Positions 7,002 through 16,103 of a DNA stretch of 63,290 nucleotides are shown in pieces; the first letter of the stretch is position 1; the number at the start of each line of letters is the position of its first letter. Under the pieces are notes generated by a model. That model ran no database searches and had not been told where the DNA came from. It saw only the letters and a list, made by a program, of their open reading frames with translations. The stretch comes from Brevibacterium permense (GTDB lineage: Bacteria > Actinomycetota > Actinomycetes > Actinomycetales > Brevibacteriaceae). Position numbers and translations under genes: made by a program. The stretch covers positions 1 to 63,290 of the forward strand of contig NZ_QYCP01000074.1 in the NCBI RefSeq assembly GCF_025506275.1, read 5' to 3'.

Positions 7002-8804
7002 ATGACCGATGTGTCCGCAAACGACGAAACCACTCCGAGATTCTCCGAACTGGGACTCCACCCGCTCGTGCTCAAGGCCGTAGAGGCGCAGGGCTACGAG
7101 ATCCCCACCCCCATCCAGGCCGAGACGATCCCGACCCTCCTGTCGGGTCGTGACGTCATCGGTCTCGCCCAGACCGGAACCGGCAAGACTGCGGCTTTCG
7201 CCCTGCCGGCCCTGTCCGACCTCGCCGAGGCGGGGCGCGCCGACGACGGCCCGTTCGCTCTCGTACTCACCCCCACTCGCGAACTCGCGATCCAGGTCGC
7301 TGAGGCCTTCACCTCCTACGCCACGGAGCTGTCCGACTTCTCCGTGCTCCCGATCTACGGCGGTCAGGCCTATGGCCCGCAGCTGGCCGGTCTACGCCGT
7401 GGTGCGCAGGTCGTCGTCGGCACCCCTGGTCGCGTCATCGATCACCTCAAGAAGGGATCGCTCAAGCTCGGCAGCCTCAAGCACCTCATCCTCGATGAGG
7501 CCGACGAGATGCTCAAGATGGGCTTCGCCGAAGACATCGAAGAGATCTTCAGCCAGGTCGGTCCCGACCGTCAGGTGGCACTGTTCTCGGCCACCATGCC
7601 GTCCTCGATCCACCGGATCACCGGCAAGTACCTGGACGACCCGAAGGAAGTCCGGATCGCTGCGAAGTCGCAGACCGGTGCGAACATCCGCCAGCGCTAC
7701 TTCATGGTTCAGCATTCGCACAAGCTAGATGCGCTGACTCGGATCCTCGAGGTCGAGGAGTACGAGGGCATCATCATGTTCGTGCGCACGAAGCAGGCCA
7801 CCGAGGAGCTGGCCGAGAAGCTGCGTGCCCGCGGGTTCAAGACCGCCGCGATCAACGGCGACATCCCGCAGCAGGCACGTGAGCGCACGATCGACATGCT
7901 GCGTGAGGCGAAGATCGACATCCTCGTCGCCACCGATGTGGCCGCCCGCGGTCTCGACGTCGAGCGCATCACGCTCGTCGTCAACTACGACATCCCGCAC
8001 GACACCGAGTCCTACGTCCACCGCATCGGCCGCACCGGTCGTGCCGGACGCTCCGGTGAGGCGATCCTCTTCGTCACTCCGCGCGAGCAGCGCATGCTCG
8101 GCTCGATCGAGCGCGCCACGAAGCAGAAGGTCGAACCGCTGACTCTGCCCAGCGTCGAAGAGCTGACGAACACTCGCGTCGACAAGTTCACGAAGCGCAT
8201 CGACGATGTGCTCGCGCAGACCGAACTGTCCGAACTCACCGACGTCATCGAGCAGTATTCGCTCTCCCGCGATGTGCCGGCCTCGAACATCGCCGCCGCG
8301 CTGGCGTCCCTCGTCCTCGAGTCGAACACACTCAAGGCCGAGCCGATGCCCGAACCGGCACGTCGTCAGGGCCGAGACCGTGACCGTGACGGCGGTCGTG
8401 ACGGCGGCCGTCCGGGCCGTGGCGGGCGTGCCCGTGATGAGAACATGATGACCTACCGTCTGGCCCTCGGACGCAATGAGCGCCTGCAGCCGGGCGCCGT
8501 CGTCGGTGCGATCGCGAACGAAGGTGGAATCACCTCGAAGCAGATCGGCCATATCGACATCCGTTCGAACCACACGCTCGTCGACCTGCCCAAGGACCTC
8601 GATCCGTCAGTGCTGCGCAAGCTCTCCCACACCGAGATCCAGGGCCGGCCCATCGATATCCGTCCGGATTCCGGTCGCCCGGGTCGCCCGTTCAAGAAGC
8701 GCAACTTCGACAAGCAGCCCGGTGACGGCCGCAACTTCCGGGGCGATCGCCGAGGCGGCAAGAAGTTCGGCGGACGGAACGACCGCTCCCGCGACCACTA
8801 CTGA
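7002..8804 (+). CDS. deaD: DEAD-box ATP-dependent RNA helicase (DeaD/CsdA type)
   Basis: 600 residues. It unwinds RNA, typically in ribosome assembly and cold adaptation. Visible: Q motif (PTPIQAETIP, about 35-44), Walker A AQTGTGKT (56-63), DEAD at 165-168, SAT, and the helicase C motif HRIGRTGRAGRSG (about 341-353). Residues about 482-555 form a DbpA-like RNA-binding domain, flanked by Arg/Gly/Asp-rich linkers and a basic RGG-like tail. This layout matches DeaD rather than RhlE. A strong terminator follows at 8875. The leader is long, which suggests post-transcriptional control. Confidence 0.94.
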   Translation: MTDVSANDETTPRFSELGLHPLVLKAVEAQGYEIPTPIQAETIPTLLSGRDVIGLAQTGTGKTAAFALPALSDLAEAGRADDGPFALVLTPTRELAIQVAEAFTSYATELSDFSVLPIYGGQAYGPQLAGLRRGAQVVVGTPGRVIDHLKKGSLKLGSLKHLILDEADEMLKMGFAEDIEEIFSQVGPDRQVALFSATMPSSIHRITGKYLDDPKEVRIAAKSQTGANIRQRYFMVQHSHKLDALTRILEVEEYEGIIMFVRTKQATEELAEKLRARGFKTAAINGDIPQQARERTIDMLREAKIDILVATDVAARGLDVERITLVVNYDIPHDTESYVHRIGRTGRAGRSGEAILFVTPREQRMLGSIERATKQKVEPLTLPSVEELTNTRVDKFTKRIDDVLAQTELSELTDVIEQYSLSRDVPASNIAAALASLVLESNTLKAEPMPEPARRQGRDRDRDGGRDGGRPGRGGRARDENMMTYRLALGRNERLQPGAVVGAIANEGGITSKQIGHIDIRSNHTLVDLPKDLDPSVLRKLSHTEIQGRPIDIRPDSGRPGRPFKKRNFDKQPGDGRNFRGDRRGGKKFGGRNDRSRDHY

Positions 8805-8874
8805 TCCGATCGCGTCATGACCGTCACTTCCCAGGAGTCGTGAGACCCTGAAGCGTCGATCCGGCCGAAACCAT

Positions 8875-8913
8875 GACGAGGGCCCCGCAGCATGATGCTG
8901 CGGGGCCCTCGTC
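8875..8913. terminator. Perfect 39-base terminator hairpin after deaD
   Basis: Arms of 19 bases (from GACGAGGGCCCCGCAGCAT) with a single-base centre, located 70 bases after the deaD stop and 73 bases before the end of the convergent uppS gene. It probably works in both directions. There is no U-tract, as is common in high-GC actinobacteria. Confidence 0.8.
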
Positions 8914-8986
8914 GTCGGCAGAGCGGAACCGACCGGCCGAGCCTCAGAAACCCGTGGACGCTGCGCCGCAGTCCTCAGCCTTCGCG

Positions 8987-9763
8987 TCAGGCCGAGGGGG
9001 TGTCGACGGCGCCGCCGAAGCGACGGTCACGGCGGGCGTACTCTTCGATCGCCGCCCACAGGGTGCGCCTGTCGACGTCGGGCCACAGCACATCCTGGAA
9101 GACCATCTCGGCGTAGGCTGACTGCCAGAGCAGGAAGTTCGAGGTCCGCTGCTCCCCCGAGGACCGCATGAACAGGTCGACGTCGGGCACGATGGGTGCG
9201 TAGAGGCGGGAGCGGACGGTCTTCTCCGAGACCCTGCCGGGTTTGAGCTTCCCGGCGGCCACCTCGGCGGTGATCTCATTGATCGCGTCGACGATCTCGG
9301 AGCGTCCGCCGTAGTTCACACAGAACTGGAGCACGAGACCGGTGTTGTTCTTCGTCATCTCCGCGGCCGTCTCGAGTTCGTCGATGACCGAACGCCACAG
9401 CCGACCGCGCCGGCCGGACCACACGATCCGCACGCCCAGGGCGTTGAGCTCATCGCGGCGGCGGCGGATGACGTCACGGTTGAACCCCATGAGAAAGCGC
9501 ACCTCTTCGGGTGAGCGCTTCCAGTTCTCCGTCGAGAACGCATACGCCGACAGAAAGTCCACGCCGATCTCGATCGCGCCGTGGATGACGTCGAGCAGCG
9601 AAGCTTCCCCGGCTTTGTGCCCTTCCGTGCGCGGCAGCCCCCGCTGATTCGCCCACCGACCGTTGCCGTCCATGACGATAGCGACGTGCCGGGGCACGAA
9701 CTTCGCGTCGATGCGCGGAGGTCTCGCTCCGCTGGGGTGGGCCGGTGGTGCGGGGTAGCTCAT
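8987..9763 (-). CDS. uppS: Isoprenyl transferase (cis-prenyl diphosphate synthase)
   Basis: 258 residues. It makes long-chain cis-polyprenyl diphosphate, the lipid carrier for cell-wall synthesis. The signature [12 protein letters not shown] (catalytic Asp32), the GGRSEI region and the [20 protein letters not shown] block are all intact. The ATG at 9763 overlaps the recO stop codon by 4 bases (ATGA), so the two form an operon; the longer open frame running to 10309 is a shadow over recO. In actinobacteria this enzyme can be UppS or a decaprenyl synthase; chain length cannot be read from sequence. Confidence 0.94.
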   Translation of the reverse strand: MSYPAPPAHPSGARPPRIDAKFVPRHVAIVMDGNGRWANQRGLPRTEGHKAGEASLLDVIHGAIEIGVDFLSAYAFSTENWKRSPEEVRFLMGFNRDVIRRRRDELNALGVRIVWSGRRGRLWRSVIDELETAAEMTKNNTGLVLQFCVNYGGRSEIVDAINEITAEVAAGKLKPGRVSEKTVRSRLYAPIVPDVDLFMRSSGEQRTSNFLLWQSAYAEMVFQDVLWPDVDRRTLWAAIEEYARRDRRFGGAVDTPSA

Positions 9764-10488
9764 GTGCTCTCCAGAACTCTCAGTGATCGGATATTGCGCT
9801 CGAGGTGCCAGGACACCCAGTCCGAGACCAGCTTCGACCCGTCGATCTGATCGTGCAGGTCGGAGGCCTCGGCGCGCTCCCAGTCGCCGGACAGGAGCGC
9901 GGCCATATGCTCGAGCGCATCGGTGTCGGGCAGCGCCGCACCGGAGGGGCGACAGTTCGTGCACACGGCACCGCCCAAGGCTGCGGAGAACGCGCGGTGG
10001 GGTCCGGGGTTCCCGCACTGGGCGCAGTCCAGCAGGCTCGGTGCCCACCCGGCCACGGACATCGCGCGCAGCAGGTACGCATCGAGGGACAGCCTCGGCG
10101 GGTGTTCCCGGTTGCACAGCGAACGGATGGCAGAGACGAGGAGGAGGAAATGCGTGCGGGACTGGGGTTCGGCTTCGGTGATGCTGCGCGCCGTTTCGGC
10201 CATCACCGAGGCGGCCGAATAGACATCGAAGTCCGTGGCGATTCCGCGGGCGAAGGGTTCGACGAGTTCGACCTGGGTGACGATGTCGAGGCTGCGCCCG
10301 ACGTGGCATTGCAGGTCGACGAGCATAAAGGGTTCGAGACGGGAGCCGAACCTCGATTTCGTCCGTCGCACCCCCTTCGCGACGGCGCGGACGAGGCCGT
10401 GGCTGCGAGTGAGCACGGTGACGATGCGGTCGGCTTCGCCGAGCTTGTGCCCCTGGAGCACGATGCCTTCATCACGATAGTTGTGCAC
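9760..10488 (-). CDS. recO: DNA repair protein RecO
   Basis: 242 residues. RecO loads RecA in the RecFOR recombination pathway. The N-terminal OB-fold starts [20 protein letters not shown], and a zinc site is formed by C155, C158, C176 and C179 (CAQC ... CTNC). It starts with GTG at 10488; no better in-frame ATG exists. The next gene, uppS, overlaps by 4 bases. The recO-uppS pairing is common in actinobacteria. Confidence 0.94.
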   Translation of the reverse strand: MHNYRDEGIVLQGHKLGEADRIVTVLTRSHGLVRAVAKGVRRTKSRFGSRLEPFMLVDLQCHVGRSLDIVTQVELVEPFARGIATDFDVYSAASVMAETARSITEAEPQSRTHFLLLVSAIRSLCNREHPPRLSLDAYLLRAMSVAGWAPSLLDCAQCGNPGPHRAFSAALGGAVCTNCRPSGAALPDTDALEHMAALLSGDWERAEASDLHDQIDGSKLVSDWVSWHLERNIRSLRVLEST

Positions 10489-10506
10489 CCGCCCATTATC
10501 GCTTAA

Positions 10507-10533
10507 GCGCGGCGGGGAATCACCCCGCCGCGC
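10507..10533. terminator. Hairpin terminator of leuA
   Basis: Arms GCGCGGCGGGG and CCCCGCCGCGC with a 5-base loop, 33 bases beyond the leuA stop on the minus strand and just upstream of recO. Confidence 0.75.
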
Positions 10534-10565
10534 TCTGCGACTGCTGTGAGATCGACCGCGCAGCC

Positions 10566-12329
10566 TCAGCTCTGACGGTCGCGAGCCGCACGGTTGACGG
10601 CCGAGACGACGGCCTTGAGCGAGGCCTTCGTGATGTTCGGGTGCAGACCGGCGCCCCAGACGACGCGGTCTTCGACGGCGAGTTCGACATAGGCTGCGGC
10701 GTTGGTGTCAGCGCCGGAGCCGATGGCGTGCTCGGAGTAGTCCTGGAGTCGCACGTCGACGTCGAACTGGTCGATGAGGATCTTCACCAGCGCGTCGATC
10801 GGTCCGTTGCCGCGTCCTTCGTAGGTGCGTTCCTGACCGTCGACGATGAGGTCGACCTCGATGCGCTCTGCCGATGAGCCGCCACCGTCGACATTGCCCG
10901 ATTCGGTGCGCAGGCCGACGATCTGGAAGCGGCCCCATGCTTTCTCTGGGTCTTCGGCGGGCAGGTATTCGTAGTTGAAGATACGGCGGATCTCCTCGGC
11001 GGTGACCTCGCCGCCGGCTTCGGTGTGCTGCTGCACGGCACGGGAGAATTCGACCTGCATCCGACGCGGCAGGTCGAGTCCGTACTCGCTCTTGAGCAGG
11101 TAGGTCACTCCGCCCTTGCCGGACTGCGAGTTCACACGGATGATCGCCTCGTAGCTGCGGCCGAGGTCCTTCGGGTCGACCGGCAGGTAGGGCATGTCCC
11201 ATTCCATGAGGTCGACGGGGGTGCCCTGGGCGTTCGCCTTCTTCTCACGATCGGCGAAGGCCTTGTTGATCGCGTCCTGGTGCGAGCCCGAGAACGAGGT
11301 GAAGACGAGGTCGCCGCCGTAGGGGTGACGTTCGTGGACACCGATCTGGTTGCATTCGGTGACGGTGTGGATGACCTCGTCGATATCGGAGAAGTCGAGC
11401 TCCGGGTCGATGCCCTGCGTGTACAGGTTGAGAGCGACGGTGACGAGATCGAGGTTGCCGGTGCGCTCACCGTTGCCGAACAGACAGCCTTCGATTCGGT
11501 CGGCGCCGGCCATCATTCCCATCTCCGCAGCGGCCACGCCGGTGCCCCGGTCGTTGTGCGGGTGCAGGGACACGGCCACTTCGTCACGGTAGGGCATATT
11601 GCGGCAGAACCATTCGATCTGGTCCGCGTAGGTGTTCGGTGTGCCGCGTTCGACCGTGGCCGGCAGGTTGACGACGGTCTCGCGGCCGGCTGCAGGCTGC
11701 CACATGTCGAGAACGCTGCCGACGATGTCGAGGGCGAACTCGGGTTCGGTGTCGACGAAGATCTCCGGCGAATACTGGTAGCCGAAGTCCGCGTCGGACA
11801 GCAGAGTCTCGGCGTGCTTCATCACGGCCTGAGTGCCCTGCAATGCGATATCGCGAGTCTGGTCGAAGCCGTCTCCGTCGAAGCCGAAGACGACCTTGCG
11901 GAAGACCGGCGCGGTTGCGTTGTAGAGGTGCACGGTGGGCATCTTCGCGCCGACGAGGGATTCGACAGTACGTTCGATGAGGTCCTCACGAGCCTGGGTG
12001 AGCACGGAGATCCGGACGTCATCGGGAATCGCGTCCTGTTCGATGATCTCGCGGACGAAGTCGAAGTCGACCTGGCTGGCGGCCGGGAACCCGACCTCGA
12101 TCTCCTTGAAGCCGAGCTTGACGAGCAGATCGAACATCTTGCGTTTGCGGTCCGGTGTCATCGGATCGATGAGCGCCTGGTTGCCGTCGCGCAGGTCGGT
12201 GCTCAGCCAGCGAGGCGCCTTGCTGATGATCTGGTCGGGCCAGGTGCGATCGCGCATATCCAGCGCAATGCGGTCCTGGAACGACTTGTACTTGCCGAAC
12301 GGCATGGGAGAAGGCTTCTGCAGTTTCAT
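10566..12329 (-). CDS. leuA: 2-isopropylmalate synthase
   Basis: 587 residues, the actinobacterial LeuA length. It condenses acetyl-CoA with 2-oxoisovalerate, the first step of leucine synthesis. The HMGL-like TIM barrel carries STDLRDGNQ (catalytic Arg47-Asp48) and the metal-binding [11 protein letters not shown] near residue 254. The C-terminal part from about residue 445 is the LeuA dimer/allosteric domain that binds leucine. The ATG at 12329 is followed by the standard [14 protein letters not shown] start. It is a single-gene unit with a terminator at 10507. An upstream hairpin (12377-12414) could be part of a leader, though I do not see a Leu-rich leader peptide. Confidence 0.96.
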   Translation of the reverse strand: MKLQKPSPMPFGKYKSFQDRIALDMRDRTWPDQIISKAPRWLSTDLRDGNQALIDPMTPDRKRKMFDLLVKLGFKEIEVGFPAASQVDFDFVREIIEQDAIPDDVRISVLTQAREDLIERTVESLVGAKMPTVHLYNATAPVFRKVVFGFDGDGFDQTRDIALQGTQAVMKHAETLLSDADFGYQYSPEIFVDTEPEFALDIVGSVLDMWQPAAGRETVVNLPATVERGTPNTYADQIEWFCRNMPYRDEVAVSLHPHNDRGTGVAAAEMGMMAGADRIEGCLFGNGERTGNLDLVTVALNLYTQGIDPELDFSDIDEVIHTVTECNQIGVHERHPYGGDLVFTSFSGSHQDAINKAFADREKKANAQGTPVDLMEWDMPYLPVDPKDLGRSYEAIIRVNSQSGKGGVTYLLKSEYGLDLPRRMQVEFSRAVQQHTEAGGEVTAEEIRRIFNYEYLPAEDPEKAWGRFQIVGLRTESGNVDGGGSSAERIEVDLIVDGQERTYEGRGNGPIDALVKILIDQFDVDVRLQDYSEHAIGSGADTNAAAYVELAVEDRVVWGAGLHPNITKASLKAVVSAVNRAARDRQS

Positions 12330-12376
12330 TGTTCCTCTATCTCAGTTTCTCAGCGCTTGACCAGCATACGAGGACT

Positions 12377-12414
12377 CCGCGACGAGCGTGCTGTCCGTTC
12401 AGGACTCGTCGCGG
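12377..12414. promoter_or_regulatory. Inverted repeat upstream of leuA
   Basis: Perfect 10-bp arms CCGCGACGAG and CTCGTCGCGG with an 18-base loop, 48-85 bases before the leuA start. In the leuA transcript it could form a leader hairpin. No leucine-codon run is seen on the minus strand, so classic attenuation is not supported. Confidence 0.4.
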
Positions 12415-12434
12415 CAAGGAAGGAGGAGGAACCT

Positions 12435-12497
12435 ATGAGCCACACGATCACCGTAGTCCCCCTTCCGCGTTCCGTCCGAATCCCGTCCACATCCTAA
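12435..12497 (+). CDS. Possible 20-residue peptide with a very strong ribosome-binding site
   Basis: An ATG at 12435 follows GGAAGGAGGAGGAACCT, an exceptionally good Shine-Dalgarno at proper spacing, and opens a 20-codon frame (starting MSHTITVVPLP, ending TAA). It runs opposite to leuA and to the next gene, so it is not a leader for either. It may be a small protein, or the purine-rich run may be chance. No homology recognised. Confidence 0.25.
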   Translation: MSHTITVVPLPRSVRIPSTS

Positions 12498-12521
12498 GAT
12501 CGCCGAGGCGGCGCAGGGATC

Positions 12522-13808
12522 CTACTTGAGGAAGTCGACCGAGGCGCGGCGGACGTTGAATCCGACTCCTGTGTCGTCGGATTTGCAGGTCATGCCCTCT
12601 TCGCTGGAGGTGCAGGTCATCCCCGCCGCGGAGATCGAATCCCCGTAGCCGAGGACGCGTGCCGGGCCGTTGCTCTCGGGAGCCTCGACGCAGGAGAAGC
12701 CTGAGCCTTCCTTATTCGCCACGACGATGGAGCCCCAGTCGTCGAGCTTGCAGTCGTCGGGCTTCTCCGGCGGTGAGTACTCGTAGTCCTTGATCACGCA
12801 GCGCGCTCGTTCGGAGTCGATGGTGCAGGCGATATTTCCCGACGGGGATGTGAAGGTCTCTTCGGCGACGGGAGCCTTCGAGCTGCCCGAATCGGACGGC
12901 TCGGGGTCATCGGTCTGACCGATCGACGGTTCGTCCGTGGGTCCGACGGTGGAGGTGTCGGCACCCTGGGTGGAGTCCCAGACGATATAGCCGACGATGC
13001 CGAGGGCAAGGATGAGCGCGATGGCAGCGAGCACCCACAGCCACGCGGGGACCTTCTTCGTATCGTTCCGCCGACCATAGGGGTCGCGCGAGCCGCCGGG
13101 GCTCCCCGGTCCGCCGGGGCCTCCCGGCCCTCCCGGTCCGCCGGTTCCTCCGGGACCGGCAGGTCCGGCCGGCGCATAGCCGGCGGCATAGGCACCGCTG
13201 TAGGCGGGAACGTGGCCCGCCTGTCCGTATCCGGGGCCGCCGGGGCGACCCGTGCCGGGCTGAGCGTGATCGGGTCCCGCCGGCGACTGCACCGGCCCGG
13301 CGGCCTGCGGCTGCGATGCTGCGGCTTGACCGCCGGCACCGAACTCTCCACCCCACTGCCCCTGGTGCGGGTGAGGATCTCCCTGATGCGGGTGCGATTC
13401 GGGCTGCTGCGAATGCGGCTCGGCCTGGTGCGCGTCCGCAGGCGCCGACTGCGAGCCGGGCAGCGGGTTCCACTGCTTCGGAGCCGAGGGCGCCTCAGCA
13501 GCGGCGATATCGTCGGAGTTCACCTTGCGCGGCGCGGCCGGCAGCCCTCCGGTCTGATATCCATCGGCGGCGGCCAGTCCGCGCAGCTCTTCGAGGCTGA
13601 GCACCTCGGTGGCATCGGTGCCGTCGGATTCGACCATCGACCGCAGCCTCTGCAGTTCTGCGGGGGTGAGTGCTTGGGTGGAGCCATCAGCGGCCGCGGA
13701 CTCATCGTCGCCGATGAACAACTGGGTTGTGATCGACTCCGGAGACTCCTCGGCCGGCTTCCGACGCCCGGGGCGCGGAGGATGGTTCGGCACAGGTGGA
13801 ATGCTCAT
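12522..13808 (-). CDS. Pro/Gly-rich single-pass membrane protein with DUF6636-like C-terminus
   Basis: 428 residues. The N-terminal about 240 residues are cytoplasmic, low-complexity and rich in Pro, Gly, Gln and His, including His/Gln/Pro repeats and a run of Gly-Gly-Pro triplets. One membrane helix lies at about 253-277 (VPAWLWVLAAIALILALGIV). The outer domain (about 310-428) contains SPSGNIACTI and several Cys, as in DUF6636 proteins. Function unknown; the layout suggests an envelope-anchored protein. It is divergent from the lipoprotein gene at 13869. Confidence 0.8.
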   Translation of the reverse strand: MSIPPVPNHPPRPGRRKPAEESPESITTQLFIGDDESAAADGSTQALTPAELQRLRSMVESDGTDATEVLSLEELRGLAAADGYQTGGLPAAPRKVNSDDIAAAEAPSAPKQWNPLPGSQSAPADAHQAEPHSQQPESHPHQGDPHPHQGQWGGEFGAGGQAAASQPQAAGPVQSPAGPDHAQPGTGRPGGPGYGQAGHVPAYSGAYAAGYAPAGPAGPGGTGGPGGPGGPGGPGSPGGSRDPYGRRNDTKKVPAWLWVLAAIALILALGIVGYIVWDSTQGADTSTVGPTDEPSIGQTDDPEPSDSGSSKAPVAEETFTSPSGNIACTIDSERARCVIKDYEYSPPEKPDDCKLDDWGSIVVANKEGSGFSCVEAPESNGPARVLGYGDSISAAGMTCTSSEEGMTCKSDDTGVGFNVRRASVDFLK

Positions 13809-13868
13809 GGTGTCATTTTCGCATAGTCGCTACCGGCGAGTTCTCATGCCTCGTGAGATGATGACCTC

Positions 13869-14711
13869 ATGTCCGATGGAGTCCTCCGGCGCGCGGGAGT
13901 GCCCGCGCTTCTCGCCTGCGCTCTGCTGGTGACCGCCTGCGGGGCCGATGCCGACGACGCCACGGACGATTCCTCGACGGTCGAATCCGCCGGGTTCGCC
14001 GCTCCGGCGCAGCAGACGAGCTTCGGTGATTTCGCAGCCCCGGCCCAGGAGTCCCCCACCGGAACCGACTCCGATTCGACTGCATCCGATCAGTCCGGCA
14101 CCGAGGCGACCGGACCGGTCCACCCCGTCCCTGTCCCCGGTCTGACGAAGGAGTTCACCGACCAGATCCCGGCAGAGACCTCGCAGGTCCTCGTCGCGAC
14201 CTCGCCGACAGCCGCTTCGGAGAAGTCGAGCCTGAGCTTCTATGAGTTCACGGACAAGAAGTGGAAGAAGCTCAAGACCTTCGACACCCACAACGGCTCC
14301 GAAGGATGGCTGAAGGATCGCCGCGAGGGCGATCAGACCACCCCGATCGGAGTGTTCACGCTGAGCGACGCAGGCGGTTTCAAGGCGAACCCGGGCACCG
14401 ACCTGCCGTACACCCAGGACAATCGCCTGCCCTCCTCGGCGACGGTGGCCTATGGGGCGGACTACGAATCGGTCTTCGACTACATCATCGCCATCGACTA
14501 CAACCGCAGACCCGGCACTCCGCCGACGGACAAGACCCGACCGATGGGCTGGGACAAGGGAGGCGGAATCTGGCTGCACCTCGACCACGATTCCGGCACG
14601 AACGGCTGCGTCACCCTCGACGAGGCGGACCTCAAGTGGATCATGCGCACCATCGATCCCGACGCTCACCCGCGCATCGCCATGGGGCCGGCACCCGAAG
14701 TCAAGAAATAG
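13869..14711 (+). CDS. L,D-transpeptidase-like (YkuD-fold) lipoprotein
   Basis: 280 residues. A lipoprotein signal peptide ends in the lipobox LVTAC with lipidated C24, followed by an Asp/Ser/Thr-rich linker to about residue 85. The C-terminal catalytic region has GDQTTPIGVFTL and HLDHDSGTNGCVTL, with the likely nucleophile C247 and a His ten residues before it. The usual SHGC is replaced by TNGC, so this is an atypical YkuD/ErfK-type protein. It probably acts on peptidoglycan outside the membrane. The next gene begins 31 bases downstream on the same strand. Confidence 0.82.
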   Translation: MSDGVLRRAGVPALLACALLVTACGADADDATDDSSTVESAGFAAPAQQTSFGDFAAPAQESPTGTDSDSTASDQSGTEATGPVHPVPVPGLTKEFTDQIPAETSQVLVATSPTAASEKSSLSFYEFTDKKWKKLKTFDTHNGSEGWLKDRREGDQTTPIGVFTLSDAGGFKANPGTDLPYTQDNRLPSSATVAYGADYESVFDYIIAIDYNRRPGTPPTDKTRPMGWDKGGGIWLHLDHDSGTNGCVTLDEADLKWIMRTIDPDAHPRIAMGPAPEVKK

Positions 14712-14742
14712 CAGAGCCGAAGAAGCAGAAGAGCAGGAGCCC

Positions 14743-15390
14743 GTGCGCCGTCTCATCATCTCCCTCGTCCAGTCGATCAACGGATCAGTCGCCGAGAACG
14801 GCTGGTCGACCGGGGTGTCCACGGACGCTGACTTCCGGCGCTTCCTCGCCCTGCGACGCAGCGCGAATGCGATCATCGTCGACCGCCGCACCGCGCTGAA
14901 TCCGCAGCTGCCCGTCATCAACGCCGCAGGCAAAACGCTGGAGCACACCCCCGTGCACGTGCTCACCGAGTCCGATCCGACGGCCCTGCAGAGCGAGCTC
15001 GACGGCCGCGGCCTCCACTATCGTGCCCAGCACTTCACAGCAGACACCATCACCGAGGTGGCTGCCTCACTGCCGACGGCACCGTCCCCCGAATCGCGGA
15101 CGTCCAGGCCCGCCTTGGATCGGTCGACCACCCGGACGGACCACGCTTCGTCCACAGGTACAGGATCGCAGACCTCCGATGAGGCAGTGCTGCTGTGCGA
15201 GTCGGGTCCGAATCTCGCTTTCCGGCTGCTCGAGCATTATCCGGGTGCGGAACTGCATCTGAGCGTGAGCCCTTGCTATATCCGCACTCCCGGCAGCCAC
15301 TTCTCCGGACTCGAGGCCGAGATCGATCTGCGCCTCATCGATGTGCGCACCGAGGACGACCAGGTCTTCCTCCGCTACACTCGCGCCTGA
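14743..15390 (+). CDS. RibD C-terminal / dihydrofolate-reductase-like protein
   Basis: 215 residues from a GTG at 14743 with an AGGAG ribosome-binding site. It begins RRLIISLVQSINGSVAENGWSTGVSTDADF, as in RibD-C reductases that use NAD(P)H on pyrimidine or pterin substrates. SANAIIVDRRTAL and LLCESGPNLAFRLLE (the GGP/SGPN loop) fit the fold. Residues about 105-145 form a Ser/Thr-rich insertion. The open frame extends upstream over the previous gene, but that part is shadow. Substrate unknown. Confidence 0.72.
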   Translation: MRRLIISLVQSINGSVAENGWSTGVSTDADFRRFLALRRSANAIIVDRRTALNPQLPVINAAGKTLEHTPVHVLTESDPTALQSELDGRGLHYRAQHFTADTITEVAASLPTAPSPESRTSRPALDRSTTRTDHASSTGTGSQTSDEAVLLCESGPNLAFRLLEHYPGAELHLSVSPCYIRTPGSHFSGLEAEIDLRLIDVRTEDDQVFLRYTRA

Positions 15391-15400
15391 GTCGAAGCAG

Positions 15401-16075
15401 TCAGCCGGCAGAGGTCCCAGCGTTCGCGTGGATCTCGGTGCTCACCTCGAAGCGATCGGGTGAGTCAAGGATCGCGGTGATCCCGTCGACCACCTCGGTG
15501 AGATGGATGGTTTCGACTCCCCCGGACAGATCATTGCGATCATCGCCACCAATGGGAGCCATGATCCGCAGCTCGCGGAAGGCCACGCTCGTCGATTCCG
15601 CTGCGGCGACCTCGATGAGCATCTTCTGCGCAGCACCGAAGACACTGATCGCCCCTGACCCCGCCAGCGCTTCGACGCTGGCGACGCCGTTGAGCGCCAG
15701 ATGGACGAGTCCCTGGCCCCCGCTCATCCGGTCGGTGGCCAGGGACTGCGAGATCGCACAAGCCGTGAAGTGCCCGCGCAGGTATGAGTCATAGTCCGCG
15801 TCGAACTTCTCCAGACCTCGGTCGAGCACCGGTTCGTCGATGTACCACCCGCCGATGGCGGCGATGACGGCATCGACCGACGGCAGCTCACTGGAGGCGA
15901 GCGCCGAGGTGACCGCCTCCGGCTCGTCCGCCCAGTCCGGCACAGTCACCGGTTCGTATGCCGTCTCCGTGTCCGGAGTGCGGCGGACGATGCCGGTGAC
16001 TGTGTGCTGCGGACTGAGCTGCTGGGCGAGCCCGGTGCCGACGTGGCCGGAGGCGCCGAAGAGGAGGATGTGCAT
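15401..16075 (-). CDS. NAD(P)-binding Rossmann-fold protein (NmrA/SDR-like)
   Basis: 224 residues beginning MHILLFGASGHVGTGLA, a clear GxSGxxG dinucleotide-binding motif. The rest is short for an SDR, and the classic YxxxK pair is not evident, so it looks like an atypical SDR of the NAD(P)H-binding type. The real end of the upstream amidase gene (16104) lies 28 bases before this start, so the two may be co-transcribed. Confidence 0.78.
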   Translation of the reverse strand: MHILLFGASGHVGTGLAQQLSPQHTVTGIVRRTPDTETAYEPVTVPDWADEPEAVTSALASSELPSVDAVIAAIGGWYIDEPVLDRGLEKFDADYDSYLRGHFTACAISQSLATDRMSGGQGLVHLALNGVASVEALAGSGAISVFGAAQKMLIEVAAAESTSVAFRELRIMAPIGGDDRNDLSGGVETIHLTEVVDGITAILDSPDRFEVSTEIHANAGTSAG

Positions 16076-16103
16076 GAGGCGAGTCTATGTCCCCTGCGTT
16101 CGG

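Noticed and set aside
8987..10309. 440-codon version of the isoprenyl transferase gene
   Set aside because: The first 182 codons overlap recO in another frame; the ATG at 9763 gives the family's normal start.
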